Positions 1-9,501 are shown, counted from the first letter of the stretch. The stretch: 64,000 bases of DNA from Salinicola tamaricis (GCF_003006155.1 NZ_CP023559.1:1860001-1924000); one strand, 5' to 3'. Numbers and translations are program-made. Notes: generated from the letters alone by a model not told the origin.

Positions 1-133
1 CATCGCTGGTGGGACCTGCTACTGTCTGGAGACCCTGAATGACCTCGGTATCTGTTGATTCACCAGGCCCGTTGTGACGCGACGCGCATATGACATGGCC
101 GGTTCAGAGCCTGCCGCATGAGGAGTCTCATCG

Positions 134-631
134 ATGGATTACCACTCGACTCACGCGTCGTACCGGGAGCGTCTGATCGAGCATCTATTCATTGGCGAAT
201 TGCTCAAACACGCCTGGCTAGTGCGAGATCGTCGGCTCGAAATTGCGAGACCGGAGGTGGATAACAGCGGCTACGATCTGATCGCCGAGGAGCGGACCCT
301 CGTGCGCCATCTGCAACTCAAGGCGTCGAAGCTGGATGCGCGCACCGCCAGGCAGAACGTGCATACCGCACTGGGTAGCAAGCCTTCGGGTGCAGTGATC
401 TGGATTTTGTTCGACGCCGATACGCTCGTGCTTGGGCCGTTTCTCTTCTTCGGAGGACTGCCGGGCGAACCGCTACCCGATCTCTCGGCGTTCAGTATCG
501 CGCGACATACCAAGGGCAATGCCGCGGGCGTCAAGGCCGAGCGTCCCGCCATCCGCAGCGTCCCCAAAGGTCAGTTCACTCGCTATGACAGCGCCATCGA
601 GGTGTACGAGGCGCTGTTCGGCGCATTCTGA
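134..631 (+). CDS. Small protein with a PD-(D/E)XK nuclease-like signature
   Basis: 165-residue protein with no signal peptide or membrane segment. Residues about 42-66 read as an acidic strand, then SGYDLI, a short spacer and RHLQLKAS. That D-(spacer)-QxK arrangement is the core of the PD-(D/E)XK nuclease fold, with Q-x-K in place of E-x-K. The remainder (around VIWILFDADTLVLGPFLFFG) looks like the following beta-alpha part. AGGAG lies about 10 nt upstream of the ATG. It is convergent with the kinase gene downstream and has no recognisable operon partner, so its role cannot be read from context. A nuclease-related fold is an inference from one motif, and function is unknown. Confidence 0.6.
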   Translation: MDYHSTHASYRERLIEHLFIGELLKHAWLVRDRRLEIARPEVDNSGYDLIAEERTLVRHLQLKASKLDARTARQNVHTALGSKPSGAVIWILFDADTLVLGPFLFFGGLPGEPLPDLSAFSIARHTKGNAAGVKAERPAIRSVPKGQFTRYDSAIEVYEALFGAF

Positions 632-679
632 GCGTCGTTATTCCCACCTTCGTTTCACACGCCAATCCTGCTACCCGCG

Positions 680-1605
680 CTACGCGTTTGCCTGCGCCGC
701 CAGCAAGGCGTCGATCTCGCTGCCCACCGGTGCGTGGCCGGGCCATGCCGGCTGACCGCGATTGCCGCCGCGGCATTGGCACGGCGTGCCGCCTCGTCGG
801 GCGTCTGGCCGCGGCTCAGTGCCGCCAGCAGCACGCCGGTATGGGCGTCGCGGCACCGTTGGTATCGACGGCGCGGGTGTCGAACCCAGCCACGTGGCGT
901 GGCTGGCCATCCGCCAGCAGATGACATCCCCGTGGCCATCGCGGACCACGATCAGCGGCGCACGGGTTCGCGTGGGCAGCGCGCGTAGCGCGTCCGCTAT
1001 CGAGTCGGTGGCTGTCAGCGTCTGAGCTTCCTCGGCGTTGCAGCTGAGCAGGGTGGTCCGGCGCAGGATCTCGTCCAGCCGTTGCGGGCAGAGTGCTCCG
1101 ATCATCGGGCCGGGGTCGAATGCGACCGAGAGCGCCCGGCTGTTTGCCCAGCCAGTCGATCAGCGTATCGGCCGCGGTCTCATGCAGTAGCGTATAGCCG
1201 CTCACCAGGACGTGATCCTCGGCATCGGGTCGAGCCGGTGCAGCACGTCGCGGCTGCCGATCTCCGCGCCGAGATGGGTGATGAAGGTGCGCTCCCGCGG
1301 CCTGGTCTACCAGCGCCACGCAGAAGCCGGTATCGCGCTCTTCATCCATCGGCGCCAGCCAGTCGATCTGCTCACGGTGCATGGCTTCACGCGCGCCATG
1401 TCGCCGAACTGCCCGCGGCCGTGGCCGCCGGCGTAGACGACGTCATGCCGTCCCGGCTCGCGGCGCCATGACGTTGAAACCGCCGCCCACCTCGAAGGTG
1501 GCATCCATGGCCAGGGTGTCGCCGCCGGGGGGCGGTAGCCGCTCGATCGGCATCACCAGGTCGACGATCACCTGGCCGGTATGGATCAGGCGCGGCGGCG
1601 CTCAT
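680..1605 (-). pseudogene. PfkB-family sugar/nucleoside kinase (frameshifted)
   Basis: The pieces of a ribokinase-family kinase run on the minus strand in three frames. The N-terminal part reads LIHTGQVIVDLVMPIERLPP and is followed by a GGGFNVMA glycine motif. The middle has LVSGYTLLHE, and the C-terminal third has LSCNAEEAQTL, the N-x-x-E magnesium-binding motif of PfkB kinases. At least three single-base shifts are needed, the first within a few codons of the start. The ATG overlaps the permease stop as ATGA, so the gene is the last of the GntR - ADP-ribosylglycohydrolase - permease operon. Its E. coli counterpart by context is the uncharacterised kinase YegV. The substrate is unknown; a ribose-containing compound is plausible. 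No terminator-like hairpin is visible between its stop and the convergent gene. Confidence 0.8.
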
Positions 1606-3063
1606 CGTGCCACCGCCAGCGCCGTATGCCGCGCACCGCCCATCATCAGGTAGCTGCCGGCGGCGACCACGAAGGTGGCGATCCAGCCGAGCCCGTTGTG
1701 CCCCAGCCAGCTGTCGGCGAGCACGCCGGTGAACCAGACATGCCCGCTGATGCCGATGCTGGTGAAGCAGAAGCCGATCACGATCGCCAGCGCCCAGCTG
1801 GTGAAGGCGCGCCACTCGACACCGCCGTGATACCAGTAGGCGCTGGTCGGGCTGACATCGAGCAGGTCCGGCCCCCGAGAAGTGGTGGCGATGGATCAGA
1901 TCCACCAGGAAGACGCCGACCCAGGCGGTGATGGGCACGGCCAGCAGGCTGATGAAGGAGATGAACGGACCGTAGAAGTCGCCGGCGATCGCATGAAGAA
2001 GTAGATGGAGCCGGCGAAGATCGCCACGATATCCACCACCACGGCGTAGACCCGCTTCACACGCAGCCCCAGGGTGAGGGTGGTGAGCCCGGCGGAATAA
2101 ACCGAGAGGTTATTGGAGAGCAGCAAACCCGCCGAAGGCCGCCAGCAGATAGGGCACCGCCATCCAGTCGGGCAGCATGGCACGGATCGCCGCGATGGGA
2201 TCGTTGGCCGAGGCCAGGTGACCGTCGCCGGCGGAGATCAGCCCGCCCAGGGTGATCAGCAGGACCAGCGGGATACCCGCACCGGCGGCCGCGGAGAGCA
2301 CCAGCGACCAGCCCTTTACCCGGCCATGCTGATAGCGCGACATATCGGCGCCAGCGTTGGCCCAGCCGATGCCGGTGCCGGCGGCGATGGTGCCGATGCC
2401 GATCAGCACGGCGCTGAGGGGCGCCGCCGGGGTCGCGGCAACGGCCTGCCAGTCGATGGTCGCCATCAGAAACAGTGCGACCACGATGTTCAGCGCGCCG
2501 AAGCCCCAGGTCGCCCACTTCTGAATGACCAGGAGTGTGGCGTGGCCCAGTCCCGACACCAGCAGGGTGCAGATCACGAACAGGGCGATGAATACCAGCG
2601 TCAGCAGGGGTACCGCGCCCGCGGTGGGCGCCGTGCCGAAGACGATCGCCGAGAGTGACAACAGCGCATAGGCCGCGGTGGTGGTGTTGACCGTCTCCCA
2701 GCCCAGGCGGGACATCAGCGAGACCAGCGTGGGGCCGACATTGCCCCGAACCCCGAAGATCGCGCGAGAGAGGGTCAGACTGGGGGCGCGCCCACGCCGG
2801 CCGGCGATCGAGATCAACCCCACCACGGCAAACGAACCCCCGGCACCGATCACCGCGACGATGAACGCTTGCCAGATCGCCAGCTGCTGATAGACGACCA
2901 GGGTCGCGCCCAGCGGCAGCCGAGCGAGAATGCTGATATTGGCGGCGAACCAGACCCAGAACAGCTGCAGCGGATGGCCGTGGCACTCCGCTTCCGGTGC
3001 CGGCTCGATCCCGCGTGTTTCCAGTTGTCCCGCTTTTGCGGCCGACGCATCGAGAGAGGCCAT
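1602..3063 (-). pseudogene. NCS1-family nucleobase permease (frameshifted)
   Basis: Inner-membrane permease of the nucleobase:cation symporter-1 family (CodB/PucI type). The first 317 residues are intact: a cytoplasmic N-terminus, then FWVWFAANISILARLPLGA, a typical NCS1 first helix, and about eight further hydrophobic segments. The frame is lost near 2112. Continuations in other frames (LLLSNNLSVYSAGLTTLTLG, then a late helix around YGPFISFISLLAVPITAWVG) carry the protein to the stop at 1602, so about three indels are present. It lies 89 bp after the ADP-ribosylglycohydrolase gene and overlaps the kinase start by ATGA. Context suggests import of a nucleobase, nucleoside or related N-heterocycle for the neighbouring enzymes. 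The exact substrate is not visible. Confidence 0.82.
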
Positions 3064-3152
3064 GGCGTTTATCCTGTTGGTTCAGTGGGTATCGGTCCAG
3101 GGGATGAGTGCCCCTGGCTATCGATGCTCCTGGGTATGGGGGGGCCTGGGGA

Positions 3153-4184
3153 TCAGTGGTGCTGGGTATGGCGCCGGCGCAGCGACAGCAGCTGATCGAC
3201 AAGGGGTTCCGGGGCGAAGTGACTGACGCGCGCGACCTGCGCCACCAGCGCGCGGGCAGGCCCTCGGGGCCGTGGCAGGCGCCGAGGATGGCGCCCAGCA
3301 TGGCGGCGATGGTATCGGTGTCACCGCCGATGCCGGCAGCCAGGGTGAGCGCCGCCAGCGGCTCGTCGCCGGCCAGTTCGGCGAGGGCGAAGGTGGCGAC
3401 CACCGACTCCTGGGAGGCGACCGAGGTGCCGATCAGATCATGGATCAGCGCGACGCCCGTCTCGTGGTCGCGGCCCCGGACCAACTGGCGCGCCCAGGCG
3501 ATGCGCGCCGAGATCAGGCCGCCGGCACTCCAGTGACCCCGCTGCTCGCCCAGCGCGGCCAGCTCGTGACCGACACTCAGCGCCTGCGCCAGCGTTGCGC
3601 CCTCCAGACCTGCCGATATGGCTCCGGCGACGGCCGCGGCGCTGGCAATGCCCAGCGAGGTGTTGTGGGTCACCTGGCTGGCCTCGATCACCGCCTCGAG
3701 CAGCGTCTCGCGGGGTTCTGACGGGGTGGCGATGGCCACCGGTGTGATACGCATGGCGGCGCCCGTTGGTGGTGCCGAAGCGCCCGCTCTGATCAGGGCC
3801 GATGCCCTCGGCGATCATCGCCAGGGCGCGGTTGGTGGAGGGTCCCAGCAGATCCTGCGAGCCCCGGGCCTTCATATCGGCTTCCCAGGCAGTGAGGGCG
3901 CGGGCGAAGGCCAACGGCTCGATATGGCCGTGACCGCTGATCAGCAGTTCGGCCACCAGCACGGCCTGCTCGGTATCGTCGGTGATCGAGCCGGCGGGCA
4001 TGTGGGGGGCGATGGGCTGATCCGCCGGCCCGTCGTGGAGGATGTCGAGGGTGCCGAAGCGCTGGCGGATCTCGGCACGGCTGAAGGATTGGGTCGGCAT
4101 GCCCAGCGCATCGCCCAGGGCCAGGCCGTAAAAAGCGCCCAGCGCCCGACGGTGCAGGTCGGGCGCGGCAGAGGAGTCGGTCAT
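3153..4184 (-). pseudogene. ADP-ribosylglycohydrolase-family hydrolase, YegU-like (frameshifted)
   Basis: DraG/ARH-type hydrolase. The N-terminus carries the family signature GAFYGLALGDALGMPTQ, then SITDDTEQAVLVAELL, whose T-D-D/D-D residues bind the two catalytic magnesium ions. The C-terminal signature GIGGDTDTIAAMLGAILGA follows in the next frame. Shifts occur near 3760 and near 3250, after which the protein ends as RRRHTQHH. The family cleaves N-ribosyl bonds, but operon members like this are not shown to act on ADP-ribosylated proteins. With a permease and a PfkB kinase behind it, a catabolic N-glycosidase role is more likely (inference). The start overlaps the GntR stop (ATGA). Confidence 0.85.
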
Positions 4185-4888
4185 GAATCGAAAGCCAGAT
4201 GGAAGTGGAAGTGGGCCGGATCGAGCAGGCTGGTCACGTGCTCGACGAAACGACCCTGGGTATCCAGGGTCAGCCGGGTCGACTGCATGAACAGGGTGCC
4301 CGCCGGCCGCTCTAGCCTATCGGCCTGCTGCGCATCTAGGGCGGCCAGGCTCAGCCACTGCTCGCCGCGCGCCGCCACCAGCTCATGGGCGGCCAGGGTG
4401 TCGGTGATGGAGTCGTTGATCAGCCCGCGCTCGGGGAGCTGGGCCAGCTGGCCGCGTGCCGGTATCAGCGAGCGCTCCAGCGAGACGATCTCGCCCTCGG
4501 CCAGACGCCGGCGGCGCACGATCTCCACGAAGCGGGAGCAGTCGACGCGCTCGCCCAGGGCCGTCTCATCGACGCACTGGAGACTCAACAGCTCGGTGAC
4601 GATACGCACCCCGGAGCGGGCCAGCGCGCGGGCCCAGCCCTGTTGCTGGTCGAGGGCGATGCCGTCGAAGGTGACGAAGGAGCCCACGCCGCTCTGGGTG
4701 GCGATGTACTGCTGGCGCTGAAGTTCCATCAGGGCTTGGCGCAGCGTGCCGCGGCTGACGTTGAACTCGCTCGCCAGCTGGTGCTCGCCGGGCAGCTGAT
4801 GGCCGGAGGACCATTCACCGCTGCGGATGCGGCGGCCCAGCTCATCGACGACGCGTTGCTTTTTATCAAATCGTACAGGTTTGTTCAT
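4181..4888 (-). CDS. GntR-family (HutC/UTRA) transcriptional regulator
   Basis: About 235 residues. The winged helix lies in the first ~75 residues (SGEWSSGHQLPGEHQLASEF then NVSRGTLRQALMELQRQQYI), followed by a UTRA-type ligand domain ending in HVTSLLDPAHFHFHLAF. An upstream in-frame GTG at 4924 would add 12 residues, but homologous starts favour the ATG at 4888. The gene heads the operon with the ADP-ribosylglycohydrolase, NCS1 permease and PfkB kinase (ATGA overlap), matching the position of YegW next to yegTUV. A perfect 16-bp inverted repeat covers its own start region, which suggests autoregulation. The inducer is probably the imported compound or its phosphorylated product (inference). 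Confidence 0.88.
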   Translation of the reverse strand: MNKPVRFDKKQRVVDELGRRIRSGEWSSGHQLPGEHQLASEFNVSRGTLRQALMELQRQQYIATQSGVGSFVTFDGIALDQQQGWARALARSGVRIVTELLSLQCVDETALGERVDCSRFVEIVRRRRLAEGEIVSLERSLIPARGQLAQLPERGLINDSITDTLAAHELVAARGEQWLSLAALDAQQADRLERPAGTLFMQSTRLTLDTQGRFVEHVTSLLDPAHFHFHLAFDS

Positions 4889-4903
4889 GTACAAACTTGT
4901 ACA
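4888..4903. promoter_or_regulatory. Candidate GntR operator
   Basis: TGTACAAACTTGTACA is a perfect inverted repeat, with arms TGTACAA/TTGTACA around a 2-bp centre. It abuts the preferred start codon of the GntR gene. Size and symmetry match HutC/UTRA-type operators. A leaderless or very short-leader transcript would be needed if 4888 is the true start. Confidence 0.6.
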
Positions 4904-4964
4904 TTCTTGGCGGACGCTTGGCACTTAGACCTTCGTCGATTAGCCCGCCCGCCTCGCGCAGTGA

Positions 4965-4988
4965 TTAGCGCTCGGCGTCATGACTCAT
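4965..4988 (-). pseudogene. Seven-codon remnant of an ABC permease start
   Basis: Directly behind the binding-protein gene (stop and start share TAATGA) an ATG opens MSHDAER and then meets TAA. In binding-protein operons this position normally holds the permease. Only about 75 bp separate this stop from the GntR start region, so the permease and ATPase genes are absent. Either a deletion fused the binding-protein operon to the GntR operon, or an assembly join did. A chance micro-ORF cannot be excluded. Confidence 0.45.
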
Positions 4989-6003
4989 TACGGCACCTCG
5001 GCAGCATAGCGCTTGGCGAAGCCGCGCTGCGCCGCCGCCATCTTGGCGTAGTCGACGGTATCGGCGCGGGCGTAGTCGCTGGCCGGGAGGAACCGGCGCT
5101 GGGCTCGGAGATCGCATCCGCGCGGACCGGGCGCAGGTAGGCATCGGCCCAGATCGCCTGACCCTTGTCGGAGAGTACGTAGTCGAGCACGTTCCTGGCC
5201 GCCACGGGTTTCGGTCGTCGGCCACCAGGCTCATCACGTAGGGCACGCTGATGGTGCCCTCCTGCGGGATCACGAAGCGCACGTTCGTGTGGTCCTGGTA
5301 GCGCGCACGATAGGCGTTGAAGTCGTAGTCGAGCAGGATCGGAATCTCACCGGAGAGCACCCGGGCGTAGGCGGTCTGCCTGGGCACGATGGGCTGTTGG
5401 CCTGCAGCTTCTGGAACACTCGATGGCCGGGGTGAAGTCGTCGAGCGTGCCGCCCAGGGCGCGATTGACGGCGACCGCGGCGACATAGCCGACGAACGCC
5501 GAGCCGGGGTCGAGATAGCCGACCATGGTGCGGTACTCGGGCTTGAGGAGATCGCGCCACGACTGCGGCACCGGCACGCCGTGCAGGGCATCGACGTTGA
5601 CCATGAAGCCCAGGGTGCCGGAGTGGACCGCGAACCACTTGCCTTCCGGGTCCTTCATGCCGTCGGGAATCGCGTCCCAGTGTGCCGGCTTGTAGGGCTG
5701 CACCAGCCCCTGCTCGGCGGCCTGAATGCCGAAGGTAACGCCATAGTAGACCACGTCCGCCATCGGGTTGTGTCTCTCCGCGCTGAGCGCGGCCAACGAC
5801 TGGCCGGAATTCTTGCTGTCCGGGGGCACGTGGACGCCGATATCGGCCGCGATGGCCTGCAGCTGGGTGCCCCAGTCGGCCCACTCCGGCGGGCAGTTGT
5901 AGCAAATGGCGGTATCGGCGGCGGCGTGAGCCGGCGGTGAGCCCAGCATCATCATGGCCAGGCCCAGCGCCAGCCAGGCAGCGCGCAGCGTCTTGATCAG
6001 CAT
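4988..6003 (-). pseudogene. Orphan ABC transporter substrate-binding protein, family 1 type (frameshifted)
   Basis: Periplasmic solute-binding protein. A signal peptide starts at 6003 (MLIKTLRAAWLALGLAMMML, cleavage near AHAA), with GAGGACCC as ribosome-binding site. Mature features include CYNCPPEWADWG, an ADVVYYGVTFGIQAAEQG stretch, and SWRDLLKPEYRTMVGYLDPG, the last typical of iron/polyamine/phosphonate-type binding proteins. The frame shifts near 5400, 5215 and 5095. Continuations IPILLDYDFNAYRARYQ and VLDYVLSDKGQAIWADAYLR confirm one ancestral gene ending in RYAAEVP. The downstream permease is reduced to a seven-codon stub, so the protein has no visible partner. Substrate unknown. Confidence 0.8.
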
Positions 6004-6076
6004 CTCAGGGTCCTCGATTGCCGCGCGATCGGCCGACGCAACCGCGCGACCTACTGCATGAGGGCGTCTATTCACC

Positions 6077-6166
6077 TAGCCACTCATCCCAATAGTTCCA
6101 ACTAGCCACTCATCCCAATAGTCACTCACCTCGATAGTCACTCACCCGCCTAGCCATCATCCATCC
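6077..6166. repeat. 16-bp tandem repeat array, about 5.6 copies
   Basis: Units starting with TAG at 6077, 6103, 6119, 6135 and 6151 are each 16 bp, with a 10-bp partial unit at 6093-6102. Consensus TAG(C/T)CACTCA(T/C)CCCAA; the first two full copies are identical. The array ends about 75 bp upstream of the binding-protein start at 6003, in its probable promoter or leader region. Confidence 0.85.
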
Positions 6167-6267
6167 ATGGCAGGCGATCGCAGTCTGGCGCGCGGGCGTG
6201 ACGCTAGCATGACGCCGGGAGATCTCAAGGGGGAGGCGTGGACGTGCAGGGCCGGGATGGCGCGGCG

Positions 6268-7162
6268 TCACGCCTCCAGATGGCTGCTTGGCAGACGCTC
6301 GGCGAGAAAGTCCATGAAGGCGCGGGCGCGTCGGGTCAGGGCGCTCTGCTGATAGTAGACAGCGCTGACCCGCTGGGTCTGGCGTTCCGTTGCCGCGGCC
6401 AGTACCTCCACCAGCTCGCCACGCTGACGCGGCTGCAGGGTCATGTAATCGGCCAGGCAGACGATCCCTTCACCGGCCAGCGCCAGGCTGAGCAGGGTGC
6501 TGCCGCTGGAGGCGCTGAGCGTAGGAGTGATGAGCAGCGGCTCGCCGTGGGCATCGCGCAGCGGCCAGCGGTTGAGGTGGTCGAGCTGGTTGAAGCCGAG
6601 CAGGTCGTGATCCGCCAGGGATGCCACCTGCTGCGGGGTACCGCGGCGTTCGAGATAGGCCGGGCTGGCGAGCAGCCGCAGCGGGCTGTGCCCAGGGTGC
6701 GCGCGGTGCAGCGAGGAGTCTTCCAGGTCACCGATACGAATCGCCAGATCGACCCGCTGCTCGAGCAGATCGACGAAGCGGTCGTGGGTATCCAACGCCA
6801 GCGTGATACCCGGATAGCGGCGGCGGAATCGCCGATCAGCGGCACGATCACCAGTTGCATGAAGCTCGGAGCGCGTTGACCCGTAGCCGACCTTGGGGCT
6901 GGTCGTGGTGCCCGACACGGATTCCTCGGCGGCCTCTACGGCATTGAGGATACGCCGGCATGATCGAGAAAGGTCTCGCCCTCCTGGGTCAGCTCCAGGC
7001 GCCGTGTGGTGCGCCGCATCAGCGTGGTCTCGAGCTTGCGTTCGAGGCGGTTGAGCGCGCGGCACCCCCGAGACGGTGATGCCGAGCCGTTCGGCGGCGG
7101 CTGATCGAGCCGCAGTCGACCACGGCGATGAAGGCCTGCTGTTCTTCGAGAGTGCTTTTCAT
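6268..7162 (-). pseudogene. LysR-family transcriptional regulator (frameshifted)
   Basis: The start at 7162 gives MKSTLEEQQAFIAVVDCGS, the usual LysR N-terminus. The HTH continues in other frames (ALNRLERKLETTLMRRTTRR then LELTQEGETFLDHA). The effector domain is readable as GITLALDTHDRFVDLLEQRV, DLAIRIGDLEDSSLHRA and so on, ending SSHLEA at 6268. Four or more indels lie between 7090 and 6830. The gene is divergent from mdaB 190 bp away, a common LysR/quinone-reductase pairing, so it probably controls mdaB in response to redox-active compounds (inference). Confidence 0.85.
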
Positions 7163-7352
7163 GATCCGTAAGCCGTCGGTGGCGGAAGGCGTGTCGGCGC
7201 GGGTTGTTGATTCTAAAGCAAGGATGACTTGCCGGGGCACGGGTTTTTTCCCGCGTGCGGTTACCCCACAATAGGGCGCATCGAAGGGTGGCAGCGAACG
7301 GCGCGCAGCGCCCGAGGCGCGGTCATCACCAGCTATCGGGAGAGATATCGAC

Positions 7353-7935
7353 ATGAAGATACTACTGATCAACGGCGGCAAGGCCTTCGCGCATTCCCGC
7401 GGTGAAACTCAACAATACCCTGCACGCGGCCGCCATGGAGACCCTCGGTCAGCTCCACGGGAGATCCGCGAGACGGTGATCGAGCAGGGCTACGACAGCG
7501 CGGCGGAGGTCGACAAGATCTGTGGGCCGACGCCATCGTCTATCAGATGCCCGGCTGGTGGATGGGAGCACCCTGGAGTGTGAAGCGCTATCTCGACGAG
7601 GTGTTCACCGCCGGCCACGGGTCGCTCTATGCCAGCGATGGTCGCTCGCGCCAGGACCCCAGCCGCCAGTACGGCAGCGGTGGGCTGCTCCAGGGGCGGC
7701 GTTATCTGCTCTCGCTGACCTGGAACGCCCCCCGCGAAGCGTTCGATTCACCCGGCGACTTCTCGAGGGGCGGGGTGTCGACGGGGTCTATTTCCCGTTC
7801 CACAAGGCGCAGCAGTTCATCGGGCTGGCCGCGCTGCCCACCTTCATCGCCAACGACGTGATCAAGGCGCCCGACGTCGAGCGTGACGTCGCCGCCTATC
7901 GCTCTCACCTGCGCGAGGTGTTCGGCACGGCCTAG
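7353..7935 (+). pseudogene. mdaB: NAD(P)H:quinone oxidoreductase MdaB (frameshifted)
   Basis: Flavodoxin-fold FAD-dependent quinone reductase that protects against quinones and redox stress. MKILLINGGKAFAHSRG, MPGWWMGAPWSVKRYLDEVF, TAGHGSLYASDGRSRQDPS, SLTWNAPREAF, VDGVYFPFHKAQQFIG and LPTFIANDVIKAPDVERD match E. coli MdaB block by block. Indels near 7400, 7450, 7520 and 7765 break the frame; the rebuilt length of about 193 residues is normal for the family. The stop overlaps the stop of the convergent MFS gene by 3 bp. A divergent LysR gene lies upstream. Confidence 0.9.
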
Positions 7936-9212
7936 TCTGCATCGGCGCTGCGTGTCTCGCCCACCCCGAACCAGAATACCAGCGGTGCCAGCGCGCCGAA
8001 GGCAGCGAGGAACACAAAGCCGCCGACATAGCCGCTGGCATCCACCACATAGCCGCGACCAGGTTGGAGGCGGCTGCGCCAAGCGCGAACAGCGTACCGA
8101 GGACCCCGACGGTGGCGTTGTAGCGCCCGCTGCCGCGGGTCAGGTCGGCGGCCACGATCAGCCACAGCACGCCGAAGATTCCCGCACCGATGCCATCCAG
8201 CGCCTGCCCAGCAGCAGCCACACCGGATCGTTGCTGACTCCGTAGAGCAGGCCGCGCAGCGGCAGCGCGAGCAGGCCGATCATCAATACCGGCCGTCGCC
8301 CCAGCTCATCGCCCGGCGCCCCGCCCACCAGGCCACCGGTTCATCACCAGCTGCGCGATCACGATGCACGCCGACATGTAGAGCGAGGCGGCCTCCTGAT
8401 CGCCGAGGGTCAGGTACTGGCCGACCAGCGGGCATCAAGCGCCGCGTTGGCGAAGTGAAACAGCGTCAGCGCCGCGCCCAGCATCAGCACCCGGCGGTCG
8501 CGCAGCACCTGCAGCAGGCCGCTGGCATGGGGTTGCGCGTCGGTTGTCTCCTGTGCCACCGCACCGCGGGCGGCGACATGGTCGATGTCCGTCTCGCGGA
8601 TCGCCAGCGCGCTGATCAGGCTGCCGCAGGCGAACAGCAGCAGCGAGTAGAACAGCCACTCGATGCTCAGGAAGTGCGCCAGCAGCCCGGCGAGCAGTGC
8701 CGAGACCACGTTGCCGGGTGGTTGAACACCTCGTTGCGGCCCTGGCGCGCGGGGAAGCGCCGGCGACCCACCATGCCCAGGGTGATCGCCGCCACCGCCG
8801 GCAGCAGCAGTGCCGCACTGACCCCCATCAGCGCCTGCAGCAGCAGGATCGAGGGCAGATTGACGAAGGCCGGCAGTGTCATCAGCACGCTGCAGACCGC
8901 CACCACCAGGGTGGCGAGGGCGGTGAGCAGGCGCTTGAGGTGGGTGATGTCGAGCAGTACCCCGGCGGGGCTCTGGGAGAGCATGGTGGCGAAGGTCATC
9001 GCCGACATCGCCAGACCGATCTGCCCTGCGCTCCAGTCGAAGCGGGTCAGCAGGTAGATCCCCAGGAAGGGCCCCACGCCGTCGCGCACATCGGCGAGGA
9101 AAAAGTTCAGGCCATCCAGGCCGCATTGGCTGCGCCGTGAGGGCGTATGAGATGGGGCAGACGCATGTGATTCGAGAGGCGGGTTCTCGGCGGGCTGTGG
9201 CGCTGGCGGCAT
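7932..9212 (-). pseudogene. MFS transporter (frameshifted)
   Basis: Major-facilitator permease. From 9212 the frame reads through LNFFLADVRDGVGPFLGIYL, then a family-typical first loop (QSPAGVLLDITHLKRLLTAL) and VSAALLLPAVAAITLGMVGR. After shifts near 8720 and 8435 it continues as NVVSALLAGLLAHFLSIEWL and helices up to a SADAD C-terminus. About five indels are needed. Roughly 12 hydrophobic segments can be followed. The start at 9212 is preferred because it keeps the N-terminus in frame and has GAGAG upstream; 9166 is an alternative in another frame. It is convergent with mdaB. Substrate unknown. Confidence 0.75.
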
Positions 9213-9323
9213 GGGGGCTCTCGGGCATCCACCGCGGGCTGCGGCGACAGCCAGTGTAGCCGGGATGTGCCGAGACGGCCCCCGCGCGGGGGCGGGGCCG
9301 CCGGCGATGATCGGCGTGATCGA

Positions 9324-9388
9324 CACATAGAGACTACCTGGAGACCACATAGAGGCTAGATGGAGACCACATAGCGAAGACATGGCGG
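9324..9388. repeat. 22-bp tandem repeat, about 2.9 copies
   Basis: Two full 22-bp units (9324-9345 and 9346-9367), each beginning CACATAGAG and ending TGGAGAC, are followed by a diverged third copy beginning CACATAGCG. The array sits in the 289-bp spacer between the divergent MFS and FAD-oxidase genes, 114 bp before the oxidase start. A GC-rich 16-bp palindrome (9278-9293) lies beside it. Confidence 0.8.
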
Positions 9389-9501
9389 TGCCAGCCGTGT
9401 CTGGTAGTTGCCCCCCACCGCCCACGGTTGGGTATGCTAGTGGCACAACCGATAGCATGCTCATCGTCGGCACGGTACCGATGTACTCACGAGGTTTCCC
9501 C

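Noticed and set aside
2057..3754. Long minus-strand open frame of 565 codons joining the ADP-ribosylglycohydrolase to permease sequence
   Set aside because: Only its first ~170 codons match the hydrolase; the rest is the permease gene read out of frame. It arises from a frameshift, not a fusion protein.
6077..6166. Possible CRISPR-like array (also 12481-12555)
   Set aside because: Units are directly adjacent with no spacers, and there are no cas genes, so these are ordinary tandem repeats.
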